Shown in pieces: positions 10,754 through 21,092 of a stretch of DNA of 64,000 nt (positions within the stretch are counted from its first letter, which is position 1; each line of letters begins with the position of its first letter). Location of the stretch: assembly GCA_024305745.1 (NCBI GenBank), contig JAHRBS010000004.1, positions 2,728,001 to 2,792,000 on the forward strand. Reading direction: 5' to 3'. This DNA comes from Polyporus tsugae. Lineage: Eukaryota; Basidiomycota; Agaricomycetes; Polyporales; Polyporaceae. The position numbers were made by a program, and so were the translations under genes. A model generated the notes under the pieces. It made no database searches, was not told where the DNA came from, and worked only from the letters and a program-made list of their open reading frames with translations.

Positions 10754-12465
10754 GCACCAAGTCATCAGTGCTCCAAACTTGGGGTGTAAGATAAACGAAG
10801 CGGATTTTCGGGCTACCGTATGTTAATGGTTCAGTTATGGCTGATTGAGTTCCCTTTGTGTTGTAAGAGTACCGCCGAGGACGAGGCGTTCCCATGTTTG
10901 TGGATTGCTTGTCTTGTTTGCTGCTCCTGCTGTATTTTGGCTTTGGCTTCTTGTTGGCTTCGTTTGGTAGTAAGGTAAGCGTACGTTTGTTATCCAGAAT
11001 AGTCGTGCCTTGTACTGTACGGAAAATAGAATATGTGACAGTAGTATTGTATGAAAAATTGCTTCCGGACTGGATTGCTGGCACGCCGTTCAAGCGAATG
11101 ATGTGCCACCTGTGTGCCACATTACATCGTTGCATGTTGGCCATACACTTACATAATTGCGGCGGATGTAAGCGACGGGAGCTCGAGGGCGCGCATTTAA
11201 ACCGGCAGTCAAAAGTACTTTACTGCCATCCATGATGCACCGATCTGCGTTGAAAGGCATGGAGATGTTTGCAAAATCCGCGATATTTGCAAGGAGCTCG
11301 AGTCAACGTTTTAAGTTGTCTCTCTAGGAGCGGATTGCGAGCTGACGCGACTGAGGGAAGTACTAGCTAGGGCCATGGCAGTAATACGTTGGTGCAATGG
11401 TGATTGTTCGCGATCGTCGGCCCACTGTGGACACTACTTAAACCTGGCGTCTATTTCGCAAAAGCCGTCGACGCAACTTGTTTGGCTGAGACTCTTCATC
11501 CTCTCAACTTCTTCAAGTTACCTGTATGTGAGTATCTCCGGCGGTTGCGGTCCGCTCATGATGTGAATCGGCTTTCTGGATGGAGTGAGTGTACGCCGTT
11601 GAGGTTATGAACAGTACCTACAGGAATCATGGACCGTTAACTTGAACGCGGTCCCGCCAAGTTATAGTGTCGCCGCAAGGAACAATGCTAGTCCACGTCA
11701 TTTTCCCCCACAACCAGCTGTTCCCCAAGTCTCCTTTATCAAATCGATAGACGGTTGAAGGTGGAGAAACCCCACGTGGAATATTGGAGAAAGGTAACCG
11801 CAGCTCGCCCAGGGATTTGCCGAGATGGTAACTGACTCGTTGTACATCCGGGATCGAAGGGACAAAGAAAAGAACTGGCCATGTCTCATTCCGCCCCCGC
11901 CCACCATCCATCTTCTGGGTCTATTGGACTAGCGGCAAGCAGAAATTGGTAAGAGCTGGGACTCACGAGTACAGCGCGGCGTATCGACACCTGATCGTTT
12001 GCGCCATTCGTATCCGCAATTATCGCAGTCGATCTGTGCCAAAACCTGAGCCTAGGCTGTTGTGGAACAAAGCAGTGAAGTACAAAGGAACATACATGCA
12101 GATCGGTGAGGCAGACAGACATGCCTCTGCGGTGCGGGTATTGACAGCCGAGTCGCTACATACTAACGCGTGTTTGGTGAGGACGCCCACAAATGCAAAC
12201 AGGCAAGTTTGGTGCGTGACGGTTTTCCACGGGTCCCAAACCCAATCAGTCGCGTCCAGGCATCGGATTCGTTACGCGTTTCTTGCCTCGAACAAGGTCG
12301 CCCAGGGTCGCCCCGCCGCTTCTCCTGCTCGCGCTCTCCCCCCCTACATAAAGGCCAAAGTCGCTCCTGTGTCCCCCCAGAACCCCTCCTTCCACCTTTG
12401 TTGACGGTGCGTTCACGCAGACTCAACTTTCGTCTCGCCTTTCTCACCTAGCTCTTCTTGTGCAG
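10754..12465. other. long intergenic region
   Basis: About 1.7 kb without a convincing gene. The first part is the 3' UTR of the PB1 gene and is more AT-rich. The open frames at 10894-11235 and 11375-11610 have no family features and no coding bias that I can see. The last 200 bases are CT-rich and carry a TATA-like TACATAAAGG at 12345-12354, about 110 bases before the next start codon. Confidence 0.45.
12345..12354 (+). promoter_or_regulatory. TATA-like element before the F-box gene
   Basis: TACATAAAGG sits in a CT-rich leader about 110 bases upstream of the ATG at 12466. The call rests on position and composition only. Confidence 0.3.
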
Positions 12466-14337
12466 ATGGCGCAGCCGCAACCAATCACACAAGCGCAACT
12501 TGACTTCTTCGATCCCAATGTCCCTCTCCCTCAGGGAAGCCCTGTTCTCGCCACGCCCGGCGATCCTGTCGATTCTGGCCTCTGGGAAAACGAGGTGTTG
12601 ACGACGAAGTACCTTTCTACGGTCGGAGGACCTTTCCATATGGACGACGCCACTCGTGCACTCCTCCATACTCGGGTCATCATGTTCAAGGTACGCATCG
12701 CCGAGTTGACTCGCCTCCGCCAGCGGTTGCAATGGCCCTCGGAGATAATCTCTCGCGAACTAGCGGGCCACCTGTGGAAACATCGTTTCTTGACTCGCGC
12801 CCTCTTCCGCATTTGCGAGCTTCCCGACGAGGTCCTCGGCATCATCTTCACCTATGTCGTCTACTCCAGCCCCATTACCACCATGAAGCAATACCACGCC
12901 ACTCGCAACGTCCTCACCTCCACCTGTAGGCGTTTCAGGAGCGTCGCCTTAGAGCACCGTACGCTCTGGAGCACAGTCTTCTTCACCGACCGGGCACCTT
13001 GGGAGCTCTCGTTCCGCGCACTCTCCCAGGCAGGGACCGCACCCCTCACCGTTGGCTTCGGCGTGAATCCGAACTTCACCCTGCATCATGGATGCAAACC
13101 CCTCAAGGCTGGCGAGATCAACGCGATCCTCGCTGGTTTGGCTCCATCCGTTCCCCACCTCCAGGGCGTGACCGCTATCATAGACGACAATGCAATGGCC
13201 AAGTTTTGTCGCTGGCTTACACCTACCGGCCCTCACGCGTCTCCCCTCGAGGCTTTGCAGACCCTTCGTCTTCATTTCGCTCCCGAGGACGGCGCCACTG
13301 GACAACCGACGGCCGGGCCTAGCACGACTCTGTTCAATGAGCACTCGATGGTTCCGAATCTGTCCACCATTGTCCTAGATGGTATTCGGATCGACTGGGA
13401 TAACCAATCCCCGAGCGTGTTCGGGAACGTTAGAGAGTTGATTCTCTTGAGCGGTTCTCGTCCCTTGCCCAACATTCCCTCCGACAAATGGTCTCAGATT
13501 CTCTCCTGTGCCGCGGCCACGTTGGTGAGACTCGACCTCCGGAGGGTTTGGGTAGATTATGAAGACGACGAGTCTCCGCCCCCGACGCGCGTGGAGCTCC
13601 CCAACATTCTCGAGCTCACTATATCCTACGACCATTCGGATGCACAGGGGACCGAGTTCACGCTCGCTCACATGCACATGCCGCGTCTAGCATGTCTCAA
13701 CATCGAGAGCACCTTGCCGCGGAGGACGAACTTCTCGCGACTGCTCGGGGAGACGTACGGGCACTTCCCTCAGCTCCGGGTGCTCTCCCTCCGCTTCGTG
13801 CTCTGCGAGGGGACACCGCGCCCGGAGCCGATGCGAAACGACTACTTCCTTGAGTTCGGGAGGTGGCTGCGCGCGATGCCGCGCCTCAAGGTCCTGAAGC
13901 TCGGATGGACGTACAACGCCGTGCAGGCGTTCCTGCGACCGTTGGCCATGCCCGAGCTCTACCTCGACGGGCAGGAGATGAGACAATTGCGTTCGAAGAA
14001 GAAGAAAAACCAGGGCCCGGCGTTCACGCCGCCCCTGTGCTGCCCCGAGCTCGACACCATCGCCATCTCTTGGAACGAGGGCGATCCGACGCTCGATCTC
14101 GACGACTTCAGGCTCTTGCTGATGGCGCGACAGCAGCTCGGCAAGCCGTATTCTCATCTGGAGGTCTATGTTGGGGGCAGCCCATCTGCGCCGGCGAAGT
14201 CACTGGCGGGGCTCAACGAGCGTGGGATCAGCGAGTTGGTTGGACGGTTTGAGCTAGTGAGGTACCCTACGGTATTGAAGGCAGAGAAGGAGGCAAGACG
14301 GGAGTCTGGTCTGGGCTTCACACTGTTTAACGTGTAG
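12466..14337 (+). CDS. F-box protein with C-terminal leucine-rich region
   Basis: A single exon of 623 residues. An N-terminal helical segment (about 65-115, with VRIAELTRLRQRLQWPSE) leads into an F-box (ICELPDEVLGIIFTYVV, about 117-165, continuing CRRFRSVALEHRTLWSTVFF). The remainder shows irregular leucine-rich repeats typical of the large basidiomycete F-box family, such as LNIESTLPRRTNFSRLLG and LRVLSLRF. By family it should link a target to Skp1/Cullin1, but the target is unknown. I use the ATG at 12466; six bases upstream is an in-frame GTG that is not a plausible eukaryotic start. The preceding 120 bases are CT-rich with a TATA-like element. Confidence 0.8.
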   Translation: MAQPQPITQAQLDFFDPNVPLPQGSPVLATPGDPVDSGLWENEVLTTKYLSTVGGPFHMDDATRALLHTRVIMFKVRIAELTRLRQRLQWPSEIISRELAGHLWKHRFLTRALFRICELPDEVLGIIFTYVVYSSPITTMKQYHATRNVLTSTCRRFRSVALEHRTLWSTVFFTDRAPWELSFRALSQAGTAPLTVGFGVNPNFTLHHGCKPLKAGEINAILAGLAPSVPHLQGVTAIIDDNAMAKFCRWLTPTGPHASPLEALQTLRLHFAPEDGATGQPTAGPSTTLFNEHSMVPNLSTIVLDGIRIDWDNQSPSVFGNVRELILLSGSRPLPNIPSDKWSQILSCAAATLVRLDLRRVWVDYEDDESPPPTRVELPNILELTISYDHSDAQGTEFTLAHMHMPRLACLNIESTLPRRTNFSRLLGETYGHFPQLRVLSLRFVLCEGTPRPEPMRNDYFLEFGRWLRAMPRLKVLKLGWTYNAVQAFLRPLAMPELYLDGQEMRQLRSKKKKNQGPAFTPPLCCPELDTIAISWNEGDPTLDLDDFRLLLMARQQLGKPYSHLEVYVGGSPSAPAKSLAGLNERGISELVGRFELVRYPTVLKAEKEARRESGLGFTLFNV

Positions 14338-14717
14338 GGCTAGGTTGTGCGCGCATAGTCATTCTCGAAGTAGTGCATCTATCATCAACTGAATGTGTAG
14401 CCAGAGTACATCCCCGTAATACCTTTTCGCGATGAACTGCACTGAGCGTGGGGGTGAAACATCGTGATAGCCGACATGGTTCAACTTCGCGTTGAAGACG
14501 TATAGACGCCAAGTATAGGCGCCGATCCACGTGAGCATGCTGGTCGGCCACGTGAGGCGTGTTGTTTGGCTGTATATACGCGTCGGATGGCTGGTCCCCG
14601 GTTCAACCGTGTTCGAACGGTTGGATCAACCCGTCCAACCTCATCCCTCGCATGGAATCATCCTAGTAGCCTCCAAAAACCTCGCCTTAGCACACTCCGC
14701 CTCGTATTCAGAAAGCC
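14338..14717. other. intergenic region upstream of a homeodomain gene
   Basis: 380 bases containing the 3' UTR of the F-box gene and the presumptive promoter of the homeodomain gene. No other feature is recognised. Confidence 0.45.
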
Positions 14718-15703
14718 ATGTCTGTCACGCTCTCTCCGACAATCTCCGCCTCGTCCTTCGACTCGCCCAAACTGGACCCTACCCGCCATGCATGCGGCCC
14801 TCCTTCTACGCGCAGACGTCTCGCACTATCCCAGACAAGCGTCCTCGTTTCTGTGTTTGAGGTCAAAACCCATCCGTCTAGAGAGGAACGCGCACTGCTC
14901 GCTGCAGAGCTTGGAATGTGCGCATATATCCACCACTGTTTGGGATATTCGCGGACTAACATTGTCTGTCACACCTTTACAGGGAATTAAAAGCTGTCAA
15001 TGCATGGTTCCAAAATAAGCGTCGCACCCTGAAGAAGACTTGGTCTGCCTCTTGCGGATGGTCAAAGGGTTCGCTGCCGGAGAACAAGCACGTCCGTCCG
15101 CCGAATGGCCCCAAGAAGTTACCGCACTCTGACTCTATTGTCTCCCTCGAGCGCGTCGCATCGTCGCGCGAATTGCCCTACAAGGCCAGAGGGTCGTCAT
15201 CGTTGCGCTTACCTGGCCGCATCCCCGCTACTCCAAAACGTCGGTCGACAACTACCGAGGTATCAAACGAGATTTGGGAACTTCTTCCCTCCTCGCCTCC
15301 CACACGGCCTTCATCCCCTTCCTTCGGCGAGCCTCTCCTTGCTCTGGAGCCGTGCAAAAGACTCCGGACGCTAGAGTGGGCGTGTGCGAATGCGCGCGCG
15401 GCACGCAAGGCGAGCATCCGCCGGGCAAGGCGCGCGGCCAAGTCCGCAGAATCGGACGAAGACAGCGACGTGCCCATGCTCATCCTGGATGCCACGCCAC
15501 GCAAAAACTCGACCTCGGGCTACGACACGGAGACGGAGGAGGACGAGGCCATCACTCCGAACGTCAGCACCGAGCTGCTCCCAGCCTTCATCCTGCCTCC
15601 CGAAGCCGACGAGCTTGACGCTGGCGTGCCGAAATCGCCAAGGAAGGGCAAGGACATGGATATGGAGGCAGCAATCGCTCTGCTTGGCTTCACGGCTCCT
15701 TGA
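14718..15703 (+). CDS. homeodomain transcription factor (first of two paralogues)
   Basis: Two exons, 14718-14917 and 14983-15703, encode 306 residues. The junction creates THPSREERALLAAELGM + ELKAVNAWFQNKRR, which is helix 2, the turn and the recognition helix of a homeodomain (about residues 30-88) with the hallmark WFQNKRR. Downstream the protein is rich in Ser, Arg and acidic residues. It carries a conserved LEWACANARAARK motif (about 215-227) that recurs in the paralogue at 19447. Expected to be a nuclear DNA-binding regulator; targets are unknown. The intron is 65 nt and splits the Met codon just before the recognition helix, exactly as in the paralogue. It is not obviously a mating-type gene, since no neighbouring MIP gene or HD1/HD2 divergent pair is present. 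Confidence 0.85.
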
Positions 15704-16406
15704 AACGGCCTAATTCCGGAGCGCTGTGCATTTGGCGATGGAGGACGAAAGGAGGACTACATGAACCCTGGATTGGAACCATGACTCACGGAAACACTTT
15801 GCATCATGTCCGTGTACGTTTTTCAGCTGTATTTTTGGCCCTACGCCTTCCCGTGTCCACGTTGGGGATCCAAGATTAGAGACGACGTTATGACCGTATG
15901 ACTATTTACGACGATACTTATTCCTCTGTAGATACCTCGCGCAATGTTGTCTTGTTACCGTCGCATACTTCCTACATTCTATACCTCGCATTTTCTCAAA
16001 GCATTTGGATATAGCTAGCATGGGAGATGGTTGGGTGAAGTCGTCGTTCGGCGATCGACAGGCCGTTCCACAATATTAATGTTCCGGGCGATGACAACGC
16101 TGACAGGTTGCCGCGCAATGGATGTCGAGGCGGAGGTAGGGGTTGGCGCACACGCCTTGGCTGAGCGCTGAGATCTGAGACCTCGACCGGTACGGCCCAA
16201 CCACGCCGGGCTAAATAAGTCGGTGGCGCCCCGGTCTACTCACACACCGCCCCGGTTTCCCCTCCCCCGTCTCTCATACCTTCCCTCCCTCCACGGCGCG
16301 GGAAGCCCATAAATCTCACCCAGCTCTCTTACCTTTTTTCACCAGTCTTTCCTTTAGTCTCTTTCTCTCTCTGGGTCTTCCCCCACCTCCCCTACCCTAA
16401 GCCACT
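15704..16406. other. intergenic region with CT-rich promoter
   Basis: About 700 bases between the first homeodomain gene and the heparinase-like gene. From about 16240 to the ATG it is strongly CT-rich (runs such as CTTTCTCTCTCTCTGGG), typical of a highly used fungal leader. A CATAAATC element lies near 16310. No gene-like frame is seen. Confidence 0.5.
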
Positions 16407-18905
16407 ATGGCTGACTACGACAAAGAGTCCGCGGGACTCACAACATCTCGCCCAAAGACAAGGAGCAGGAAATGGATTTGGATCGGTGTTCCCGTCGCTA
16501 TAGCCGTCATTCTCGCCGCCGTCCTTGGTGGTGTCCTGGGCAGCCGCGCCCACAAGAACTCGAGCTCGACTAGCGGAAACGCCGCGGCCGCCTCCCCCAC
16601 CGGCGAGGCCGCTGCCAGTCAGGCTGCCAGCATTAAGGCACAGGTCGGCTTGTTCCCCACTGGCACCGACAGCCAGTACCTACTCCCGATCTACCCTTCT
16701 ACCGTGAGTCCGATCCCTTTCGGACTGTTGGGCGTCGTCCCGGAGTTTTGTGTCTGATTCTGTTTGCTTGACCGGAAAGACCAACTCTGCCGCATTCGGC
16801 TCCCCCACGTTCAATCCCTCCAACAACGCTGCTCTGGCGTGGCCCAAGGACCCCTTCCAACCGTCTAACCCCCAGCCAACATCCGTCCGCCAGGACCGTC
16901 CCCGCATCATTGCGCCGGCCTACAAGTGGGCAGCGCTCCCTGCGCTCATCAAGACCGACCCGTACCTCGAGTTCTGGAACAAAACCATCTTTGGAAATGC
17001 GACCGAGTACTACGGCCTGTCCCCCGTCGTATACCACATGGACGGCAGCAGCGGCATCCTGGACAACGCCCGCGAGATCAAGATGCGCGTGAAGGCGTTC
17101 GCGTACGTCTACCGTATGACGAACGACACCAAGTGGCTCGATAGGACGTTCACTGAGCTCCAGGTATGCAGAGCGTGTTCCAGTCCTACGGTCTACGTCA
17201 TTGATGGAGCCGAATCTGTGTCCGGTTATGTAGAACGCTGCTGGCAACGGGACGACCCCATTCGGTCCTAATAACCAGACGAAGTGGAACCCTACCCACT
17301 TCCTTGATACGGCAGAGTTCACCGCTGCGTTCGCCATCGCATACGATTGGCTGTACGATGCATGGTCGGCCGACCAGAGAAGCGCGATCCTCACGTCGAT
17401 GATGTTCTACGGTCTTGAGCCGGGTCTGACGGCCTACTCTGACTCGGCCACTGGCTGGTGGTCCGGCAATATTGAGGGCAACTGGAATTGCGTTTGCAAC
17501 AGCGGTCTCACGATGGGTGCGCTCGCCATCCTCAATGATGATACCTCTGGTACCGCGGAAGCAATCCTGGGCAAGTCCATCCCGAACGCCCTCCAGAACT
17601 GTATCTTCGCAGTGTCGTCGGACGGTACGTGGGCGGAGACGGCGAACTACTGGTACTTCGGTACCACCGGGCACGCTGAGATGGCGTCGTCGCTGCTGAC
17701 CGCGACGGGATCCGACTTCGGGCTGCTCACAAACAACCCGAACCTAAACAAGACCGGTCTCTACCACATGTACGTCACTGGCCCGGGCTCGCTCTTCGCG
17801 TACGGTGACCACGGCCCGAACAAGTTCTCGACGACCGCGAACTCGATCCTCTTCTACGGCGACCAGCTCCAGCACCCCGAGTACATGCTCTTCCAGCGCG
17901 ACCAGCACGACGCTCCGGAGCCGAACTCGATGTTCTGGTACAACCCCGACGTGTCTGGCGCGTTCTGGGACGGAATGCCGCTCGACCACGTTTTCGACAA
18001 CAGCACGGACCAGTGGGCGTCGATGCGCTCGTCGTGGACGGATGAGAGCGCCCTGTACGTTGGTATCAAGGCCGGGTCGCTCACGGGCCACCAGACGCAC
18101 AACGACCTCGACTGCGGCGACTTCGTGCTCGACGCGCTCGGCACGCGCTGGGCGGGCGAGCTCGGCTCGGGCGACTACCTCTCGACGGGCTACTTCTCGA
18201 GCGACGCGCAGGACAGTCAGCGGTGGCTGTACTACCGCAAGCGAACGGAGGGCCAGAACACGATCCTCGTCGACCAGGCGAACCAGCTCGTGACCGCGGC
18301 GCCGACGATCAAGTTTGGCTCGTCGGAGACGCAGCAGGGGTCGAGCACCGTCCTTGACGTCTCCAGCGACTCGACGGCGTTCTTCACGGCTGACTTGACG
18401 AGCGCGTACGGCAACGTGTAAGTACTCCATTGTTTTTGCGCATATAGTCGGGCGATGGACTGACATGTGACTGGACTGCAGGACGTCGTTCAAGCGTGGT
18501 ATCCGGATGATCAACGGCCGTAAGCAGGTGCTCCTCCAGGACGACATCAACGCGTCGGGCTCGATCATGTGGCGGATGCACACGAACGCGACGGTGTCGG
18601 TGTCTGGCACGTCTGCGACGCTGACGATCGGCGACAAGGAGGTGCAGATGAGCATCCTGAACCCGCCCGATGGGGTGTCGGTGACGACAGGACCGGCCCA
18701 GCGGTTTGAGAGCGACCCGGCACTGCCGGATGGCCAGACGGACCAGCCGAACCCGGGCGTGACGGTGGTGATGATCAACCTGCCGGCGGGCTCGTACAGC
18801 TTGCAGGTGCTGTTCAACCCACAGTGGAGCGGGATGTCGGGCAGCGACTTCAAGACCCCGGCGGCGGTGGCGATCGACGACTGGTCGCTGACGAGCCACA
18901 ACTGA
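16407..18905 (+). CDS. membrane-anchored heparinase II/III-like (chondroitin AC/alginate lyase fold) protein, copy 1
   Basis: Four exons (16407-16703, 16780-17163, 17234-18417, 18482-18905) give 762 residues. Residues 1-22 are charged, then a hydrophobic helix (about 23-45, WIWIGVPVAIAVILAAVLGGVLG) predicts a type II anchor with the catalytic part outside the cell or in the lumen. An alpha-toroid region follows (APAYKWAALPALI..., NAREIKMRVKAFAYVYRM). The heparinase II/III-type beta region starts with GHQTHNDLDCGDFVLDALG (about residue 510) and continues with GTRWAGELGSGDY. Many N-x-S/T sites fit a secreted domain. By family such proteins cleave uronate-containing polysaccharides by beta-elimination, but the fungal substrate is not established. 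A paralogue lies at 47847. The lyase activity is inferred; the fold call is fairly firm. Confidence 0.85.
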
Positions 18906-19446
18906 GTGCAGACGAAAGATCACTAGTGTTGTACGGATTCGACAACTAGTGCTCGGGTACGCACTACGTACTACATACAGAAGTGTACAGACGGTCCGCC
19001 TGGGGCGTGTACGGATTGGACTCGACGTGGTGGCGTGAAGTACGATTGCAATGGACATTAGCTCGGACTCTTCACTCATCTGCGACATATCATATCATAG
19101 GACTGCGTACCGTACGACAGTTTATTTGGCACGAACTGTTTTATTTCATGACACAACTTTTTTTTTTTCTTTTTTCATCTCGATCGATTGGCTACATGCA
19201 GCCCTCGGCAGCTTGCCCTTGCGCCGTCTTTCTCTTTGGCTTGGGTGACGGATCCGGAGGTTGGCAACTTCGATACTCTTACTTATTTCACGAGTCGAAC
19301 ACGATCACGGGACCGTGACACGCGGCGTGGGCTGGCTGGAGGCGGCTGGTTACTAGTCACGGCGTCCTCCCTCCTTCGCTTTTATGCCACTGGTCGACCC
19401 CCGACCCCCGGTCCTTGTTGTCTCTTGCCCCACGACAAGCACAAGC
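18906..19446. other. intergenic region between heparinase-like and second homeodomain gene
   Basis: About 540 bases with the 3' UTR of the heparinase-like gene and the promoter of the homeodomain gene. It contains a T-rich run near 19159-19177. No coding feature is seen. Confidence 0.45.
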
Positions 19447-20648
19447 ATGGTCGACGCCTTCGATCCTTCGCCCCGCAGGACCCGCTCGCGCTCGCGCATT
19501 GTCGAGGACAGCCCAGACGGCCCACGTCGGAGGACTCGCTTTCGGACTACTTCCAGACTTCCGCTGCACGACACACAGCCTGACCTTGATATGCACATAT
19601 CGAAGGTCATACCTGCACAGCGCACTCCTCCCTCCGTGGAGAAGCGGCCAAGGCACAAGATCACCGATTACCAGCTCCACAGGCTCGAGGGACTCTATCG
19701 CGCGGACACCCATCCCAGCAGGAGCGCAAAGGAGGCTCTTGCGGCCGAGGTCGGAATGTGAGTGTCCATCATTCTTGTGTGATATATTTGCAGGATGCAA
19801 TATGTTCTCTCCGACTCTTAAGGAACGTCAAGAGCGTCCTCATCTGGTTCCAGAACCGGAGGCAGGACAGGAGCAGGAAGTCCAAGGCAGTCGCAACCCC
19901 CGCTCTGATGACGAAACTCCGTCCATATCCTCTCGAGACGAGGCCCATCAAGCCCTCGAAGTACGCAAGCCCGCTCGCTCGCTCCGCGGCCGCCCGTGCA
20001 AAGACGGCGGCCAAAGGCAAGCCTCCCCCCCTCACTTCGTCGCGCATCGTCCCTTCATCCGCGGAGACTACGCTCGTCACACCGCAGACGGCCCACCAAA
20101 CCCCACCCTCAGAGGACGCATACAGCCACCTGCGTCAGCCCCGCCGAAGCACCTCGTCCGACACCCTCCAGTCCGAGAAGCGCACCGCCGACCTCTGGAG
20201 GCATCTCCCGCCCACCCCGCCCAGCCGAAGTCGCCAGCCCTCCCAGAGGCCGTCAAGTTCCCCCAGCCGGGGAAGCCCATTGAAACCATTTGCGGACGCT
20301 TCCAACATTCCTCAGCCCGGCCGCCCCGAGAAACTCACGCTCGAGTGGGCCTGCGCGAACGAGGCCGCACGCCGGAAGCACGGCCTCGCCATCTACCGGG
20401 ACGAGGACGACTCTTCGGGCGAGAGCAGCGACGCCGGGGACGAACTGGCCGCTTCCCGCTGGATTTCCGCAAGGTCTGTCTGTAGATCTGAGGCGCACTC
20501 GCTTGGGAAGGACAAGAAGCCGCAGGAGCGACGGGCCCTCCGCGAAGTCGTCATTCCGCACGAATACCATGCGCTGTTCTCTCCGGACCTCGTTCTTGGC
20601 GCCTCCTTGCTGCTGACCCTCAAGCACTCCGCCGACGATACGATCTGA
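19447..20648 (+). CDS. homeodomain transcription factor (second of two paralogues)
   Basis: Two exons, 19447-19757 and 19823-20648, encode 378 residues. The complete homeodomain (about residues 68-126) runs from KRPRHKITDYQLHRLEGLY through LAAEVGM to VLIWFQNRRQDRSRK. The intron is 65 nt and splits the Met codon before the recognition helix, identical in position, phase and length to the gene at 14718. The Ser/Pro-rich C-terminal part carries LTLEWACANEAARRKHGL, shared with the other copy. I prefer the ATG at 19447 over the in-frame one at 19384 because of its better context and because the extra residues look like leader. A nuclear regulator is expected. The pair flanks the heparinase-like gene, but a regulatory link is speculation. 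Confidence 0.86.
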
Positions 20649-21092
20649 AGCTTGCGTTCTCGGTCATCTTGCCATGCTTGCTCTTCTGGGTCTCGGCGTC
20701 ACTGTGGCTTTCTCTCTCCTGTTCAGGCTATCAAGCTTTCCCATCTTACAAGCTCTCCAATTCGTATACCCACCGTCGCTACCCCCTGAAGTTTGCTCGT
20801 CGCCTGCACTCGTTCGTACTTGTTTCTAGCACGTCGCATCCCTATTCCCCCTGTTCGCTATCACGTCTACTCGTGCATTGTTTTGGTTGTTCATAATTGA
20901 ATATGATGCTTGTTGCATATCGGCACAACATAACGGACGCAAATAAAGTATTAATTCTGAGTGTGAGTGCAAGATGGTGTGGAGAACAGATAGCTACGGC
21001 TAGCGATGCAGACAGATGGTTACACACTTTCAACGTGGGCTTTTGGCCCGTCGCCCTAGATGACCTATAGACATGGCCGCGCATATATACGT
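20649..21092. other. convergent intergenic gap
   Basis: About 440 bases between the 3' ends of the second homeodomain gene (+) and the Utp17 gene (-). AT-rich around 20890-20960, as expected for 3' UTRs with polyadenylation signals. No other feature is seen. Confidence 0.5.

Noticed and set aside
10894..11610. Several open frames downstream of the PB1 gene
   Set aside because: Short, hydrophobic or Cys-rich by chance in an AT-richer 3' region; no recognisable protein features.
17744..18901. Long minus-strand open frame of 385 codons opposite the first heparinase-like gene
   Set aside because: It mirrors the coding exons, is rich in Arg and Val as expected from the reverse of GC3-rich codons, and a similar one occurs opposite the second copy (49020-50306). 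Both are shadows.
14718..20648. Possible mating-type A (HD1/HD2) locus
   Set aside because: The two homeodomain genes are paralogues of each other on the same strand, not a divergent HD1/HD2 pair, and the usual neighbour MIP is not in the window.
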